Assembly (NCBI GenBank): GCA_013298245.1
Contig: JAAFHD010000048.1
Span: 1-13,972, forward strand
From: Alphaproteobacteria bacterium
Lineage (GTDB): Bacteria > Pseudomonadota > Alphaproteobacteria > Acetobacterales > Acetobacteraceae
Length of the DNA stretch: 13,972 nt
Direction of reading: 5' to 3'
Below, one piece after another: positions 1 to 7,304 of the stretch; position 1 is the first letter of the stretch; the number at the start of each line of letters is the position of its first letter. Made by a program: the position numbers and the translations under genes. The notes below the pieces were generated by a model. That model did not search any database and was not told where the DNA came from. It worked only from the letters and a program-made list of their open reading frames with translations.

Positions 1-740
1 TCCGCCGCCTGCTTGATGCAGTTCACCGTGTCGCCGCCGGCATTGGCCAGCCCGATCACCTTGGCGCGGCTCGCCTGCGCCTGCACCAGGAAGGAACTGA
101 AATCCGTCGTGCCGGGGAAGGGCGTGCGCACGCCGCCCACCACACGCCCGCCAGCCGCGCGCACGAAGTTGGAGGTGTCGCGTTCCAGCGCATGGCCGAA
201 GGCGTAGTCGGCGGTGATGAAGAACCAGGTGTCGCCACCCGCCTGCACCATCGCCCCACCCGTGGACTTGGCCAGCATGTAGGTGTCGTACACCCAATGG
301 ATGGTGTTGGGGCTGCACGCGGCACCGGTCAGGTCGGACGTGGCGGCCGCGGTGTTCAGGTGGATCTTGTTGCGCTCGCGCACGACGGTGTTGACCGCGA
401 GTGCGACGGAGCTGGTCGGCAGGTCGGTCACCACATCCACATTGTCGCGATCGAGCCATTGCCGCGCGATGGTGGAGCCGACATCGGGGCGGTTCTGGTG
501 GTCGCCCACCACCACTTCCACATTGATGCCGCGCGCGGTGACGCCGCTATCCTGGATGGCCTGGCGCACGCACACCACCGAACCCGGCCCGCCGAGGTCA
601 CGGTACAGGCCGGACTGGTCGCCCAGCACGCCGATGCGGACCGTGTTGGCGGCCTGCGCGCGGGCCTGGTGCGCGGGCAAGGCACCCCAGATCGGGGCGG
701 TGGCGGCAGCACCCAAAAGGGCGCGACGGGATGCGGTCAT
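1..740 (-). CDS. ABC transporter periplasmic substrate-binding protein, copy 1 (C-terminus beyond window)
   Basis: This is the 5' part (246 codons) of a type-I periplasmic binding protein of the Peripla_BP_6 class used by branched-chain-amino-acid-type ABC transporters; the rest lies left of position 1. The N-terminus is a Tat-like signal: SRRALLG at residues 4-10, a hydrophobic stretch, then an ARA|Q cleavage site near residue 28. The mature part opens with an IRIGVL-type strand and carries the DHQNRPDVG and WFFITADYAFGH motifs shared with the next two genes. A strong Shine-Dalgarno AGGAGGAG (751-758) fixes the ATG at 740. It is last of three tandem paralogues and is closest to its upstream neighbour at 858-2096. 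The ligand cannot be read from sequence; an N-heterocyclic or carboxylate substrate is inferred from the linked catabolic genes. Confidence 0.9.
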   Translation of the reverse strand, partial: MTASRRALLGAAATAPIWGALPAHQARAQAANTVRIGVLGDQSGLYRDLGGPGSVVCVRQAIQDSGVTARGINVEVVVGDHQNRPDVGSTIARQWLDRDNVDVVTDLPTSSVALAVNTVVRERNKIHLNTAAATSDLTGAACSPNTIHWVYDTYMLAKSTGGAMVQAGGDTWFFITADYAFGHALERDTSNFVRAAGGRVVGGVRTPFPGTTDFSSFLVQAQASRAKVIGLANAGGDTVNCIKQAA

Positions 741-750
741 CTTGGTCTTC

Positions 751-758
751 CTCCTCCT
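751..758 (-). promoter_or_regulatory. Shine-Dalgarno of SBP copy 1
   Basis: AGGAGGAG on the minus strand, 10 nt before the ATG at 740. It is the strongest ribosome-binding site among the three SBP genes. Confidence 0.75.
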
Positions 759-767
759 ATGTCCTGC

Positions 768-793
768 CCCTCGCTTCGCCTGCGAAGCGAGGG
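768..793 (-). repeat. Perfect 12-bp inverted repeat (stem-loop) between SBP copies 1 and 2
   Basis: CCCTCGCTTCGC (768-779) is followed by CT and then GCGAAGCGAGGG (782-793), a perfect inverted repeat; in RNA this gives about 11 bp and a 4-nt loop. It lies in the 117-bp gap between the stop of SBP copy 2 (858) and the start of SBP copy 1 (740). No U-tract follows on either strand, so it is not a canonical intrinsic terminator. An mRNA-stabilising or processing hairpin, a partial attenuator or a REP-like element all fit. Confidence 0.7.
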
Positions 794-857
794 ATCAGCA
801 GGCCAGTCAGCAGATTGGGATGCGCGGTCTTGTGCCGCGCTATCCCGGTTGCGTGGT

Positions 858-2096
858 TCAGCGGATCAGCGAGCAGCCACCTTCGGCCACCGGGCGGAAG
901 GCCTCTTCCGGCGTGACCGTCTGCAGGATCTTGTAGAAGTCGAAGCGGCCGCGGCTTTCGGCCGGAGTCTTCACCTCGCACAGATAGGCGGGGTGCAGCT
1001 TGCGGCCATCGGCGCGGATGCTGCCGGCGCCGAAGGCATCGTCATCGGTCGGCATCGCCTTCATGCGCTCGACCACCGCGCGGCCGCTGGCCTTGGCGGC
1101 GGTGACGCCCAGATCAGCGCAAGCCTTCAGGTAGTGCATGCTGGCGGAGTAGTCGCCCGCGTGGCTCATCGCCACCGGCATGTCCACGCCCGAAGCACGC
1201 AGGATCGCGGCGGAGACGCGCCGCGTGCGATCGTTCAGATCCCAATAGAAGGTGTTGGCGCAGACCAGACCCTGTGCGGTGGCCAGCCCCAGCGCATGCA
1301 CATCGGTGTCGAACAGCAGCAGCGCCGCGACCTTGATGCCGCGCCGCGTCAGCCCGAATTCGCCAATCTGCTTGATGCTGTTGATGGTGTCAGCACCCGC
1401 ATTCGCCAGCCCGATCACCTGCGCGCGCGAGGCTTGCGCCTGCACCAGGAACGAAGAAAAGTCGGTCGTCGCCGGGAAGGGATGGCGCACCGAACCGACC
1501 ACGCGCCCACCGGCCGCGCGCACGAAGTTGGAGGTGTCACGTTCCAGCGCATGGCCGAAGGCGTAGTCCGCGGTGATAAAGAACCAGGACTGCCCGCCCG
1601 CGCGCACCGTCGCCGCACCCGCCACTTTGGCCAGCATGTAGGTGTCATACACCCAATGGATGGTGTTGGTGTTGCAGGCGCGTCCCGTCAGGTCCGAGGT
1701 GGCGGTCGAGGTCGGGATGCAGACCTTGTTGCGCTCCAGCGCCACCTGCGACACCGCCAGCGCCACCGAGGACGCCGCCAGGTTCAGGATCATGTCGACG
1801 TTTTCATTGTCGATCCAACGCCGCGCGATCGCCACACCGGCATCGGGCCGGTTCTGATGGTCGGCGCTGACGAATTCGACATTGAAGCCGCGTTGCCCGA
1901 ATTCCTGGATCGCCAGGCGCGCGGCGGCGATGGAATTGGGCCCGTTCAGGTCACGGAAGGGTCCGGAGAAATCGGTCAGCATGCCGATCTTGATGGTGTT
2001 GGCGGCCTGCGCCTTGGCGGGGCTGTAGGGCAGCGCGCCCCACACCGGCGCGGTGGCGGCGGCGCCAAGGACGGCGCGGCGGGTTGTCTCGGTCAT
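858..2096 (-). CDS. ABC transporter periplasmic substrate-binding protein, copy 2
   Basis: A complete 412-residue type-I periplasmic binding protein (Peripla_BP_6 fold), a usual length for the family. It would bind its ligand in the periplasm and deliver it to a LivHM-type permease driven by the neighbouring LivG/LivF. The N-terminus has TRRAVLG at residues 5-11, a hydrophobic segment and an AKA|Q cleavage site, suggesting Tat export; there is no lipobox Cys. Shared motifs include DHQNRPDAG, TIHWVYDTYMLAK, WFFITADYAFGH and, near the C-terminus, EEAFRP. The ATG at 2096 is chosen because AGGAGAG (2104-2110) precedes it and the signal peptide begins there; a longer open frame to 2411 would overlap the next gene. 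It is the middle gene of three, closest in sequence to copy 1. Ligand unknown. Confidence 0.93.
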   Translation of the reverse strand: MTETTRRAVLGAAATAPVWGALPYSPAKAQAANTIKIGMLTDFSGPFRDLNGPNSIAAARLAIQEFGQRGFNVEFVSADHQNRPDAGVAIARRWIDNENVDMILNLAASSVALAVSQVALERNKVCIPTSTATSDLTGRACNTNTIHWVYDTYMLAKVAGAATVRAGGQSWFFITADYAFGHALERDTSNFVRAAGGRVVGSVRHPFPATTDFSSFLVQAQASRAQVIGLANAGADTINSIKQIGEFGLTRRGIKVAALLLFDTDVHALGLATAQGLVCANTFYWDLNDRTRRVSAAILRASGVDMPVAMSHAGDYSASMHYLKACADLGVTAAKASGRAVVERMKAMPTDDDAFGAGSIRADGRKLHPAYLCEVKTPAESRGRFDFYKILQTVTPEEAFRPVAEGGCSLIR

Positions 2097-2103
2097 GCTT
2101 GCT

Positions 2104-2110
2104 CTCTCCT
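2104..2110 (-). promoter_or_regulatory. Shine-Dalgarno of SBP copy 2
   Basis: AGGAGAG on the minus strand, 7 nt before the ATG at 2096. It supports this start over the upstream extension of the open frame. Confidence 0.7.
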
Positions 2111-2170
2111 GGGACGTGAAGAGGCGGGCGATCTGGCGTCGCCCTGCCCCGGATGGTGAACCACTCGGGT

Positions 2171-2202
2171 CTGATCGGATCAGTCTGGAACAGATTGATC
2201 CG
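2171..2202 (-). repeat. Overlapping inverted repeats between SBP copies 2 and 3
   Basis: CTGATC-G-GATCAG (2171-2183) is a perfect palindrome. It overlaps a longer inverted repeat with 12-bp arms, 2176-2187 and 2191-2202, separated by GAA, with one mismatch (11 of 12 paired). The two structures share bases and are mutually exclusive in RNA. They sit in the 127-bp gap between the stop of SBP copy 3 (2224) and the start of copy 2 (2096). No U-tract follows, so transcript processing, stabilisation or partial attenuation is more likely than full termination. Confidence 0.6.
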
Positions 2203-2223
2203 TGAATCAGCCCCGCAAAATTA

Positions 2224-3468
2224 CTATCGCACCAGCGCGCAATTGCCGGCCGCCATCGGGCGGAAGGCCTCTTCGGCGGGGGTGGTTTGCAGCAGCGTGT
2301 AGAAGTCCCAGGCGCCGCGCGATTCCTGCGGCGTCTTGACCTGGAACAGATAGGCCGGGTGCAGCTTGCGGCCATCGGGGCGGATCGTGCCGCGGCCGAA
2401 GGCGTCGTCATCGGTCGGCATGGCCTTCATGCGCGCGATGGTGGCGGCGCCATCCGCCTTGGCGGCGGCGACACCCATGTCGGCGACGGTCTTGAGGTAA
2501 TGCGTCACGGCCGAATAGCAGCCGGCATGGCCCATGGAAGGCCGGTTGCCGCCCGGCGTGCCGTTGGCGACGATGCGGCCCGAGACGGCGCGCGTGCGGT
2601 CATTCAGGTCCCAGTAGAAGGTCTCGGTCAGCACCGAACCGCCGGCCGTTTGCAGGCCCAGGCTGTTCACGTCATTCACGAACACCAGCAAGCCCGCCAC
2701 GCGCTGGCCGCGGCGCATCAGGCCGAATTCGCCGGCCTGCTTGATGGCGTTGATCGCGTCCACGCCGGCATTCGCAATGCCCACCACCTGCGCGCGGCTG
2801 GCCTGCGCCTGCAACAGGAAGGAGGAGTAGTCGGTCGTGCCGGGGAAGGGGTGGCGCACATTGCCCACCACGCGGCCGCCGGCGGAGCGGACGAATTCCA
2901 TCGTCTGCCCTTCCAGGCTGTGGCCGAAGGCGTAGTCCGCGGTGATGAAGAACCAGGACTGGCCACCCGCGCGCACCAACGCGCCGCCGGTGCTGCGCGC
3001 CAGCATCCAGGTGTCATAGGTCCAGTGGATGGTGTTCGGGCTGCACTGCCCGCCGGTCAGTTCGACGGTGGCCGCCGTGCTGTTCAGATAGACCTTGTTG
3101 CGCTCGCGCATGACGGTGTTGACCGCCAGCGCGACGCCCGAGGACGGCACATCCAGCACCACATCCACGTTGTCACGATCGACCCATTGGCGCACCAGGT
3201 TCACACCGACATCGGGGCGGTTCTGGTGGTCGGCGACCAGCACTTCGACATTGAAGCCGCGATTGCCGAAATCCTGCACGGCGGTGCGCGCGGAAATCAC
3301 GCTGGTCGGGCCGGAAATGTCACGGAACGGGCCGGACATATCGGTCAGCACACCGATGCGGATGGTGTTGGCAGCCCCTTGCGCGCGCGCATGGGTGATG
3401 GGGGTTGCGGCGCCAAGCGCCATCGCGCCCGTGGCCGAGAGAAAATTACGGCGACCCGTGTCGATCAT
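2224..3468 (-). CDS. ABC transporter periplasmic substrate-binding protein, copy 3
   Basis: A complete 414-residue Peripla_BP_6-type solute-binding protein, the most divergent of the three and the first in transcription order. Its N-terminus has a good Tat motif, GRRNFLSA (residues 5-12), a hydrophobic segment and an ARA|Q cleavage site near residue 29. The mature domain keeps the family motifs IRIGVLTDMSGP, DHQNRPDVG, TIHWTYDTWMLAR, WFFITADYAFGH and a C-terminal EEAFRP followed by a Cys. The ATG at 3468 begins the signal peptide; the ribosome site before it is weak (GGGAACC). It starts 25 nt after the livF stop, so it is probably cotranscribed with livGF. No permease gene lies between the ATPases and the binding proteins. 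Ligand unknown. Confidence 0.93.
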   Translation of the reverse strand: MIDTGRRNFLSATGAMALGAATPITHARAQGAANTIRIGVLTDMSGPFRDISGPTSVISARTAVQDFGNRGFNVEVLVADHQNRPDVGVNLVRQWVDRDNVDVVLDVPSSGVALAVNTVMRERNKVYLNSTAATVELTGGQCSPNTIHWTYDTWMLARSTGGALVRAGGQSWFFITADYAFGHSLEGQTMEFVRSAGGRVVGNVRHPFPGTTDYSSFLLQAQASRAQVVGIANAGVDAINAIKQAGEFGLMRRGQRVAGLLVFVNDVNSLGLQTAGGSVLTETFYWDLNDRTRAVSGRIVANGTPGGNRPSMGHAGCYSAVTHYLKTVADMGVAAAKADGAATIARMKAMPTDDDAFGRGTIRPDGRKLHPAYLFQVKTPQESRGAWDFYTLLQTTPAEEAFRPMAAGNCALVR

Positions 3469-3493
3469 GATTCTGGTTCCCGGTTTTGTTGGT

Positions 3494-4189
3494 TCAAACG
3501 CCCAGATACTGGTGCAGGCGGTCCATCGCGCCCGCGAGTTCAGCGTTGGTCACGCTGTCCACCACAGTGCCATGGTCCATCACATAATGCCTGTCCGCGA
3601 CGGTCTGTGCGAAGCGAAAATTCTGTTCCACCAGCAGCACGGTAAAGCCGCGGCTTTTCAACTCGCGCACGGTGCGGCCAATCTGCTGCACGATGACCGG
3701 GGCCAGGCCCTCGCTCGGTTCGTCCAGCAACAGCAGCTTCGCACCCGTGCGCAGGATACGCCCGATCGCCAGCATCTGCTGTTCGCCGCCCGAAAGCTTG
3801 GTGCCCGGGCTGCGCGCGCGTTCCTTCAGGTTCGGGAACAGCGTGTAGATTTCATCGACCGACATGCCGCCAGGCGCGATCTGCGGCGGCAGCATCAGGT
3901 TCTCGGTCACGTCGAGGCTGGCGAAAATCCCGCGCTCCTCGGGGCAATAGGCGATGCCCTTGCGTGCGATGACGTCCGAGCGCGCGCTGATGATCTCGCC
4001 GCCCTGAAACTTCACGCTGCCCGCGCGGCGGCCCGTCAGCCCCATGATGGCGCGCAGCGTGGTGGTCTTGCCCGCGCCATTGCGGCCCAGCAGCGTCACC
4101 ACCTCGCCCTCATTGATGTGGATGTCCACGCCATGCAGGACGTGCGATTCGCCGTACCAGGCCTCCAGGCCCTTCACTTCCAGCATCAT
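3494..4189 (-). CDS. livF: Branched-chain-amino-acid-type ABC transporter ATP-binding protein LivF
   Basis: A 231-residue cytoplasmic ATPase subunit of a HAAT-family ABC importer, a typical LivF length. Visible motifs are Walker A GRNGAGKT (35-42), the Q-loop region, signature LSGGEQQ (132-138), Walker B LLLLDEPSEG (152-161) and VEQN at the switch position, where LivF proteins normally have Gln instead of His. The start is the ATG at 4189 because it overlaps the livG stop as ATGA, implying translational coupling; a second ATG follows directly at 4186. The longer open frame up to 4327 lies inside livG and looks like low-complexity Arg-rich shadow. It would pair with LivG to power uptake of the ligand captured by the three binding proteins. 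Confidence 0.95.
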   Translation of the reverse strand: MMLEVKGLEAWYGESHVLHGVDIHINEGEVVTLLGRNGAGKTTTLRAIMGLTGRRAGSVKFQGGEIISARSDVIARKGIAYCPEERGIFASLDVTENLMLPPQIAPGGMSVDEIYTLFPNLKERARSPGTKLSGGEQQMLAIGRILRTGAKLLLLDEPSEGLAPVIVQQIGRTVRELKSRGFTVLLVEQNFRFAQTVADRHYVMDHGTVVDSVTNAELAGAMDRLHQYLGV

Positions 4190-4971
4190 GCCGCGCTCTC
4201 CGGAACGCCGACGCTGGCGGGGTCGGTGCCGAGATAGGCCGCGATCACCTCCGGATTGGCGGAGACGGCGGCGTAATCGCCCTCGGCCAGAACCTGGCCG
4301 CGCGCCAGCACGGTGATGCTGTCGCACAGCCCTTCGACGACCTTCAAATTATGTTCCACCAGCAGCACGGTGCGGCCCACCGAAACGCGCTTCACCAGGG
4401 TCACGATGCGGTCCACATCCTCGGCGGTCATGCCGGCGGTCGGTTCGTCCAGCAGCATCATCTTGGGGTCCATCGCGAGCGTCGTCGCGATTTCCAGCGC
4501 ACGCTTGCGGCCATAGGGCAGCTGGCCCGCGGCGAGCTCGGCGTATTCGGTCAGGCCCACATCGGCGAGCAATTCCATCGCGCGGTCGTCATATTGCTTC
4601 AGCAGGCTGTCGGCGCGCCAGAAATCGAAGCTGTTGCCGCGCTGGCGCTGCAGCGCGACGCGCACATTTTCCAACACCGTCAGATGCGGAAACACCGCTG
4701 AAATCTGGAACGACCGCACCAGCCCCAGCCGCGCCACTTCCGCGGGCTTCATCGAGGTGATGTCGCGCCCGTCATAGCTGATGGAACCGCGCGTCACCGG
4801 CAGGAACTTGGTCAGCAGATTGAAGCAGGTGGTCTTGCCCGCGCCATTGGGGCCGATCAGACCATGGATGGTGCCTCGGCGCACCTGGAGGTTGACGTCG
4901 GACACCGCGGCAAAGCCACGGAATTCCTTGGTCAGAGCCTTTGTCTCGAGGATGAAGTCACTCACCCGCAC
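4186..4971 (-). CDS. livG: Branched-chain-amino-acid-type ABC transporter ATP-binding protein LivG
   Basis: A 261-residue ATPase subunit, usual LivG length. Motifs are Walker A GPNGAGKT (40-47), the degenerate signature LPYGRKRALEIA (151-162) typical of LivG, Walker B MMLLDEPTAG (171-180) and the switch His in VEHN (His207). The start is GTG at 4971 or, two codons on, GTG at 4965. AGGAGAGG (4973-4980) lies very close to the first GTG and about 7 nt from the second, so 4965 is a real alternative. The gene begins 65 nt after the xdhB stop, on the same strand, and overlaps livF by ATGA. It links the transporter to the purine/heterocycle genes upstream. The LivH/LivM permeases are not in this window and may lie left of position 1. 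Confidence 0.94.
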   Translation of the reverse strand: MRVSDFILETKALTKEFRGFAAVSDVNLQVRRGTIHGLIGPNGAGKTTCFNLLTKFLPVTRGSISYDGRDITSMKPAEVARLGLVRSFQISAVFPHLTVLENVRVALQRQRGNSFDFWRADSLLKQYDDRAMELLADVGLTEYAELAAGQLPYGRKRALEIATTLAMDPKMMLLDEPTAGMTAEDVDRIVTLVKRVSVGRTVLLVEHNLKVVEGLCDSITVLARGQVLAEGDYAAVSANPEVIAAYLGTDPASVGVPESAA

Positions 4972-4994
4972 GCCTCTCCTGCCATAGCTTGCGC

Positions 4995-5011
4995 GCGGGG
5001 TTGACCCCCGC
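4995..5011 (-). other. Small GC stem-loop between xdhB and livG
   Basis: GCGGGG (4995-5000), loop TTGAC, CCCCGC (5006-5011): a 6-bp GC stem in the 65-bp gap before livG. It has no T-run, so it is weak as a terminator. It could modulate readthrough from xdhB into the transporter genes, but chance is possible in DNA this GC-rich. Confidence 0.3.
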
Positions 5012-5036
5012 TGCCGTCATGGCTGTATGAACGCGC

Positions 5037-7304
5037 CTAGGGCCGCTGTCCAGCGCGCAAAAGCCGCTCCGGAGAGACGGGTGCGTCGAGATGCGCAACG
5101 CCCGCCGCGTCCTTCAAGGCGTTCCACACGGCACCTGCCAGCAACAGCGGCGGCTCGCCCACCGCCTTGCTGCGGAAGATGGTGTTGGCGCGTGCGGGGC
5201 CTGCTTCCAGGATGCGCGCCTGGAACACTGGCGGTACGTCGCGCGAGCCTGGAATCTTGTAGGTGGAAGGCCCGACAGTGCGCAGGCGGCCGGCCGGGTC
5301 CCACCACAATTCCTCGCTGGTCAGCCAGCCCATGCCCTGGATGAAGGCGCCCTCGATCTGGCCGCGATCGATCGCCGGGTTCAGCGACTTGCCGCAATCC
5401 TGGACCAGATGCGCGGAGAGCACGCGGTGTTCGCCAGTGAGCGTGTCGATCACCACTTCGGAGACAGCGGCGCCATACGAAAAATAGAAGAACGGCTTGC
5501 CGCGCACCGCCTGCATGTCCCATTCCAGATCGGGCGTCGCGTAGTAGCCGGTGGCGGACAGAGACACGCGCGCCAGCCAGCATTTTTTCGCAAGCTCGCC
5601 GAAGGTCAGGCGCTGGTTGTCGGTGGCGCCCAGCACCTGGCCATCTTCGAAGCGAACGGCGTCCTCGGCGCAACCGAAATGCTTGGCGGCGACGCTGGCC
5701 ATGCGCGTGCGAATCGCATCCGCCGCGTTGAAGGCGGCCCAGCCATTCAGGTCGCTGCCGGTGCTGGCAGCCGTCGGGCTGGTGTTGGGCACTTCGGCGG
5801 TATGCGTGGCGGCCAGGCCCACGGTTTCGATGGGCACGGAAAACACTTCCGCCACCACCTGCGCGACCTTGATGAACAGCCCCTGGCCCATCTCGGTGCC
5901 GCCATGCGCGAGGCGCACGGAGCCATCGGTGTACACATGCACCAAGGCGCCCGCCTGGTTCAGATGCGGGATGCCGAAGCTGATTCCAAAGGCGCTGACG
6001 AAACAGCCAAGGCCCCGGCGCAATGTCGGATGCGTGGCGTTGAAGGCGGCGATCTCCGCGCGGCGGCGATCCCAGCTGGAATCGGCCATGGCTTCGGCAT
6101 GCACGCGGCGGATCAGATCGCCCTCCAGCGCCTGGCCATAGGGTGTGTGCGAGGGGTTCGGCCCGCCCGCGAAATTGCGCGCGCGCACCGCTTCAATGTC
6201 ATGGCCGGTGGCGCGCGCGACATGGGCGAGCACGTCATCCATCAGCATCGCGCCCTGCGGGCCGCCGAAGCCGCGGAAGGCGGTGTTGCTGACATGGTTG
6301 GTCTTGATGGCGCCGCAGGTGACGCGCAGATCGGCGACGCTATAGGCGTTGATGGCGTGGGTGAGTGCGCGCATCACCACGCCGCCGGACATGTCGACGG
6401 AATGGCCGCCATCGGCGGTCATGTCCGCGACCAGGGCGGTGATGCGGCCCGCGGCGTCGAAGCCCGCGCGCCAGCGATAGAGGAAGGGGTGGCGCTTGCC
6501 GGTGGCGGCCATATCGGCCTTGCGCGGCAAGCGCAGTTTCACGGGGCGGTTGGTGTGGCGCGCGGCCAGTGCGGCGGCGGCGGCGACCCAGCTGGCGTTG
6601 CTCTCCTTGCCGCCGAAGGCGCCGCCCATGCGGCGGCACTGCACCTGCACGGCGCCATAGGGCACGCCGAGCACGCGGGCGATGATGTGCTGGCCTTCGG
6701 AAGGGTGTTGGGTGGAGGAATGCACCAGCATTTCCGCGCCCTCGCCAGGGATGGCGAGTGCGACTTGGCCTTCGAGATAGAAGTGTTCCTGGCCGCCGAC
6801 TTCGAATTCGCCCTGCGCGGTGAAGGGGGCGGCGGCGAGTGCGGTATCGGCATCGCCGTTCTTCATCGTGAAGGGGCCGACCAGCCAGTCGCGGCCATCC
6901 TGGATGCGCAGGATGGGGGGCAGGGCTTCGATGTCAGGCTTGATGGCGGCGGCGGCGCGCAGCGCTTCGTCGCGCGTGCGCGCCACCACCAGCGCCAGCG
7001 CCTGGCCGTGATGTTCGATGATGGTCTCGACGAACAGCACTTCGTTGCGCGCGATCGGCGCGATGTCGTTCTCGCCGGGAATGTCAGTGGGGCCGAGCAC
7101 CGCGACCACGCCAGGCATGGCGCGCGCGGGCGCCAGGTCCAGCGCGCGCAGCTGGCCATGCGCCACCGGCGATGTCACCAGCGCGGCGTGCAGCGTGCCC
7201 GCGGGTTCGGCCATGTCATCGATGAAACGCGCCTCGCCTGTCGCGTGCTTGACCGCGCTGTCATGGCGCAGCGCGGCGCCGGCGATCTTGGTCACGGCGT
7301 TCAT
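5037..7304 (-). CDS. xdhB: Xanthine dehydrogenase molybdopterin-binding subunit XdhB
   Basis: The 755-residue Moco subunit of a bacterial xanthine dehydrogenase (family about 760-790). It hydroxylates hypoxanthine and xanthine to urate, with electrons passing to the Fe-S/FAD subunit XdhA. Recognisable blocks are RMGGAFGGKES (225-235), TAFRGFGGPQG (341-351), GTEMGQGL, SPTAASTGSD, PFFYFSYGAAVSEV and KAVGEPPLLLA near the C-terminus. By motif and spacing, Glu234, Arg312, Phe346 and Glu717 match the purine-binding and catalytic residues of bovine XDH (Glu802, Arg880, Phe914, Glu1261), so true xanthine specificity is likely. The ATG at 7304 overlaps the xdhA stop as ATGA; the extended frame to 7586 lies inside xdhA. 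This ORF is intact although its partner xdhA carries a stop codon. The XdhC chaperone is not in the window. Confidence 0.95.
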   Translation of the reverse strand: MNAVTKIAGAALRHDSAVKHATGEARFIDDMAEPAGTLHAALVTSPVAHGQLRALDLAPARAMPGVVAVLGPTDIPGENDIAPIARNEVLFVETIIEHHGQALALVVARTRDEALRAAAAIKPDIEALPPILRIQDGRDWLVGPFTMKNGDADTALAAAPFTAQGEFEVGGQEHFYLEGQVALAIPGEGAEMLVHSSTQHPSEGQHIIARVLGVPYGAVQVQCRRMGGAFGGKESNASWVAAAAALAARHTNRPVKLRLPRKADMAATGKRHPFLYRWRAGFDAAGRITALVADMTADGGHSVDMSGGVVMRALTHAINAYSVADLRVTCGAIKTNHVSNTAFRGFGGPQGAMLMDDVLAHVARATGHDIEAVRARNFAGGPNPSHTPYGQALEGDLIRRVHAEAMADSSWDRRRAEIAAFNATHPTLRRGLGCFVSAFGISFGIPHLNQAGALVHVYTDGSVRLAHGGTEMGQGLFIKVAQVVAEVFSVPIETVGLAATHTAEVPNTSPTAASTGSDLNGWAAFNAADAIRTRMASVAAKHFGCAEDAVRFEDGQVLGATDNQRLTFGELAKKCWLARVSLSATGYYATPDLEWDMQAVRGKPFFYFSYGAAVSEVVIDTLTGEHRVLSAHLVQDCGKSLNPAIDRGQIEGAFIQGMGWLTSEELWWDPAGRLRTVGPSTYKIPGSRDVPPVFQARILEAGPARANTIFRSKAVGEPPLLLAGAVWNALKDAAGVAHLDAPVSPERLLRAGQRP

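Noticed and set aside
192..2159. Long plus-strand open frame opposite SBP copies 1 and 2
   Set aside because: Its translation is His/Arg/Gly-rich with no family motif, and it lies antisense to well-supported SBP genes. It is a typical high-GC shadow.
2097..2411. N-terminal extension of SBP copy 2
   Set aside because: It would overlap the end of SBP copy 3, and the signal peptide and Shine-Dalgarno both point to 2096.
1..3468. CRISPR array or short tandem repeats
   Set aside because: The repeated segments are homologous coding parts of three paralogous genes, spaced more than 1 kb apart, not repeat-spacer units.
2287..3645. Long plus-strand open frame opposite SBP copy 3
   Set aside because: Antisense to a gene with clear homology, low-complexity composition and no credible ribosome site.
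4995..5011. Intrinsic terminator between xdhB and livG
   Set aside because: Only a 6-bp stem with no T-run. I keep it as a weak stem-loop and treat the genes as possibly cotranscribed.
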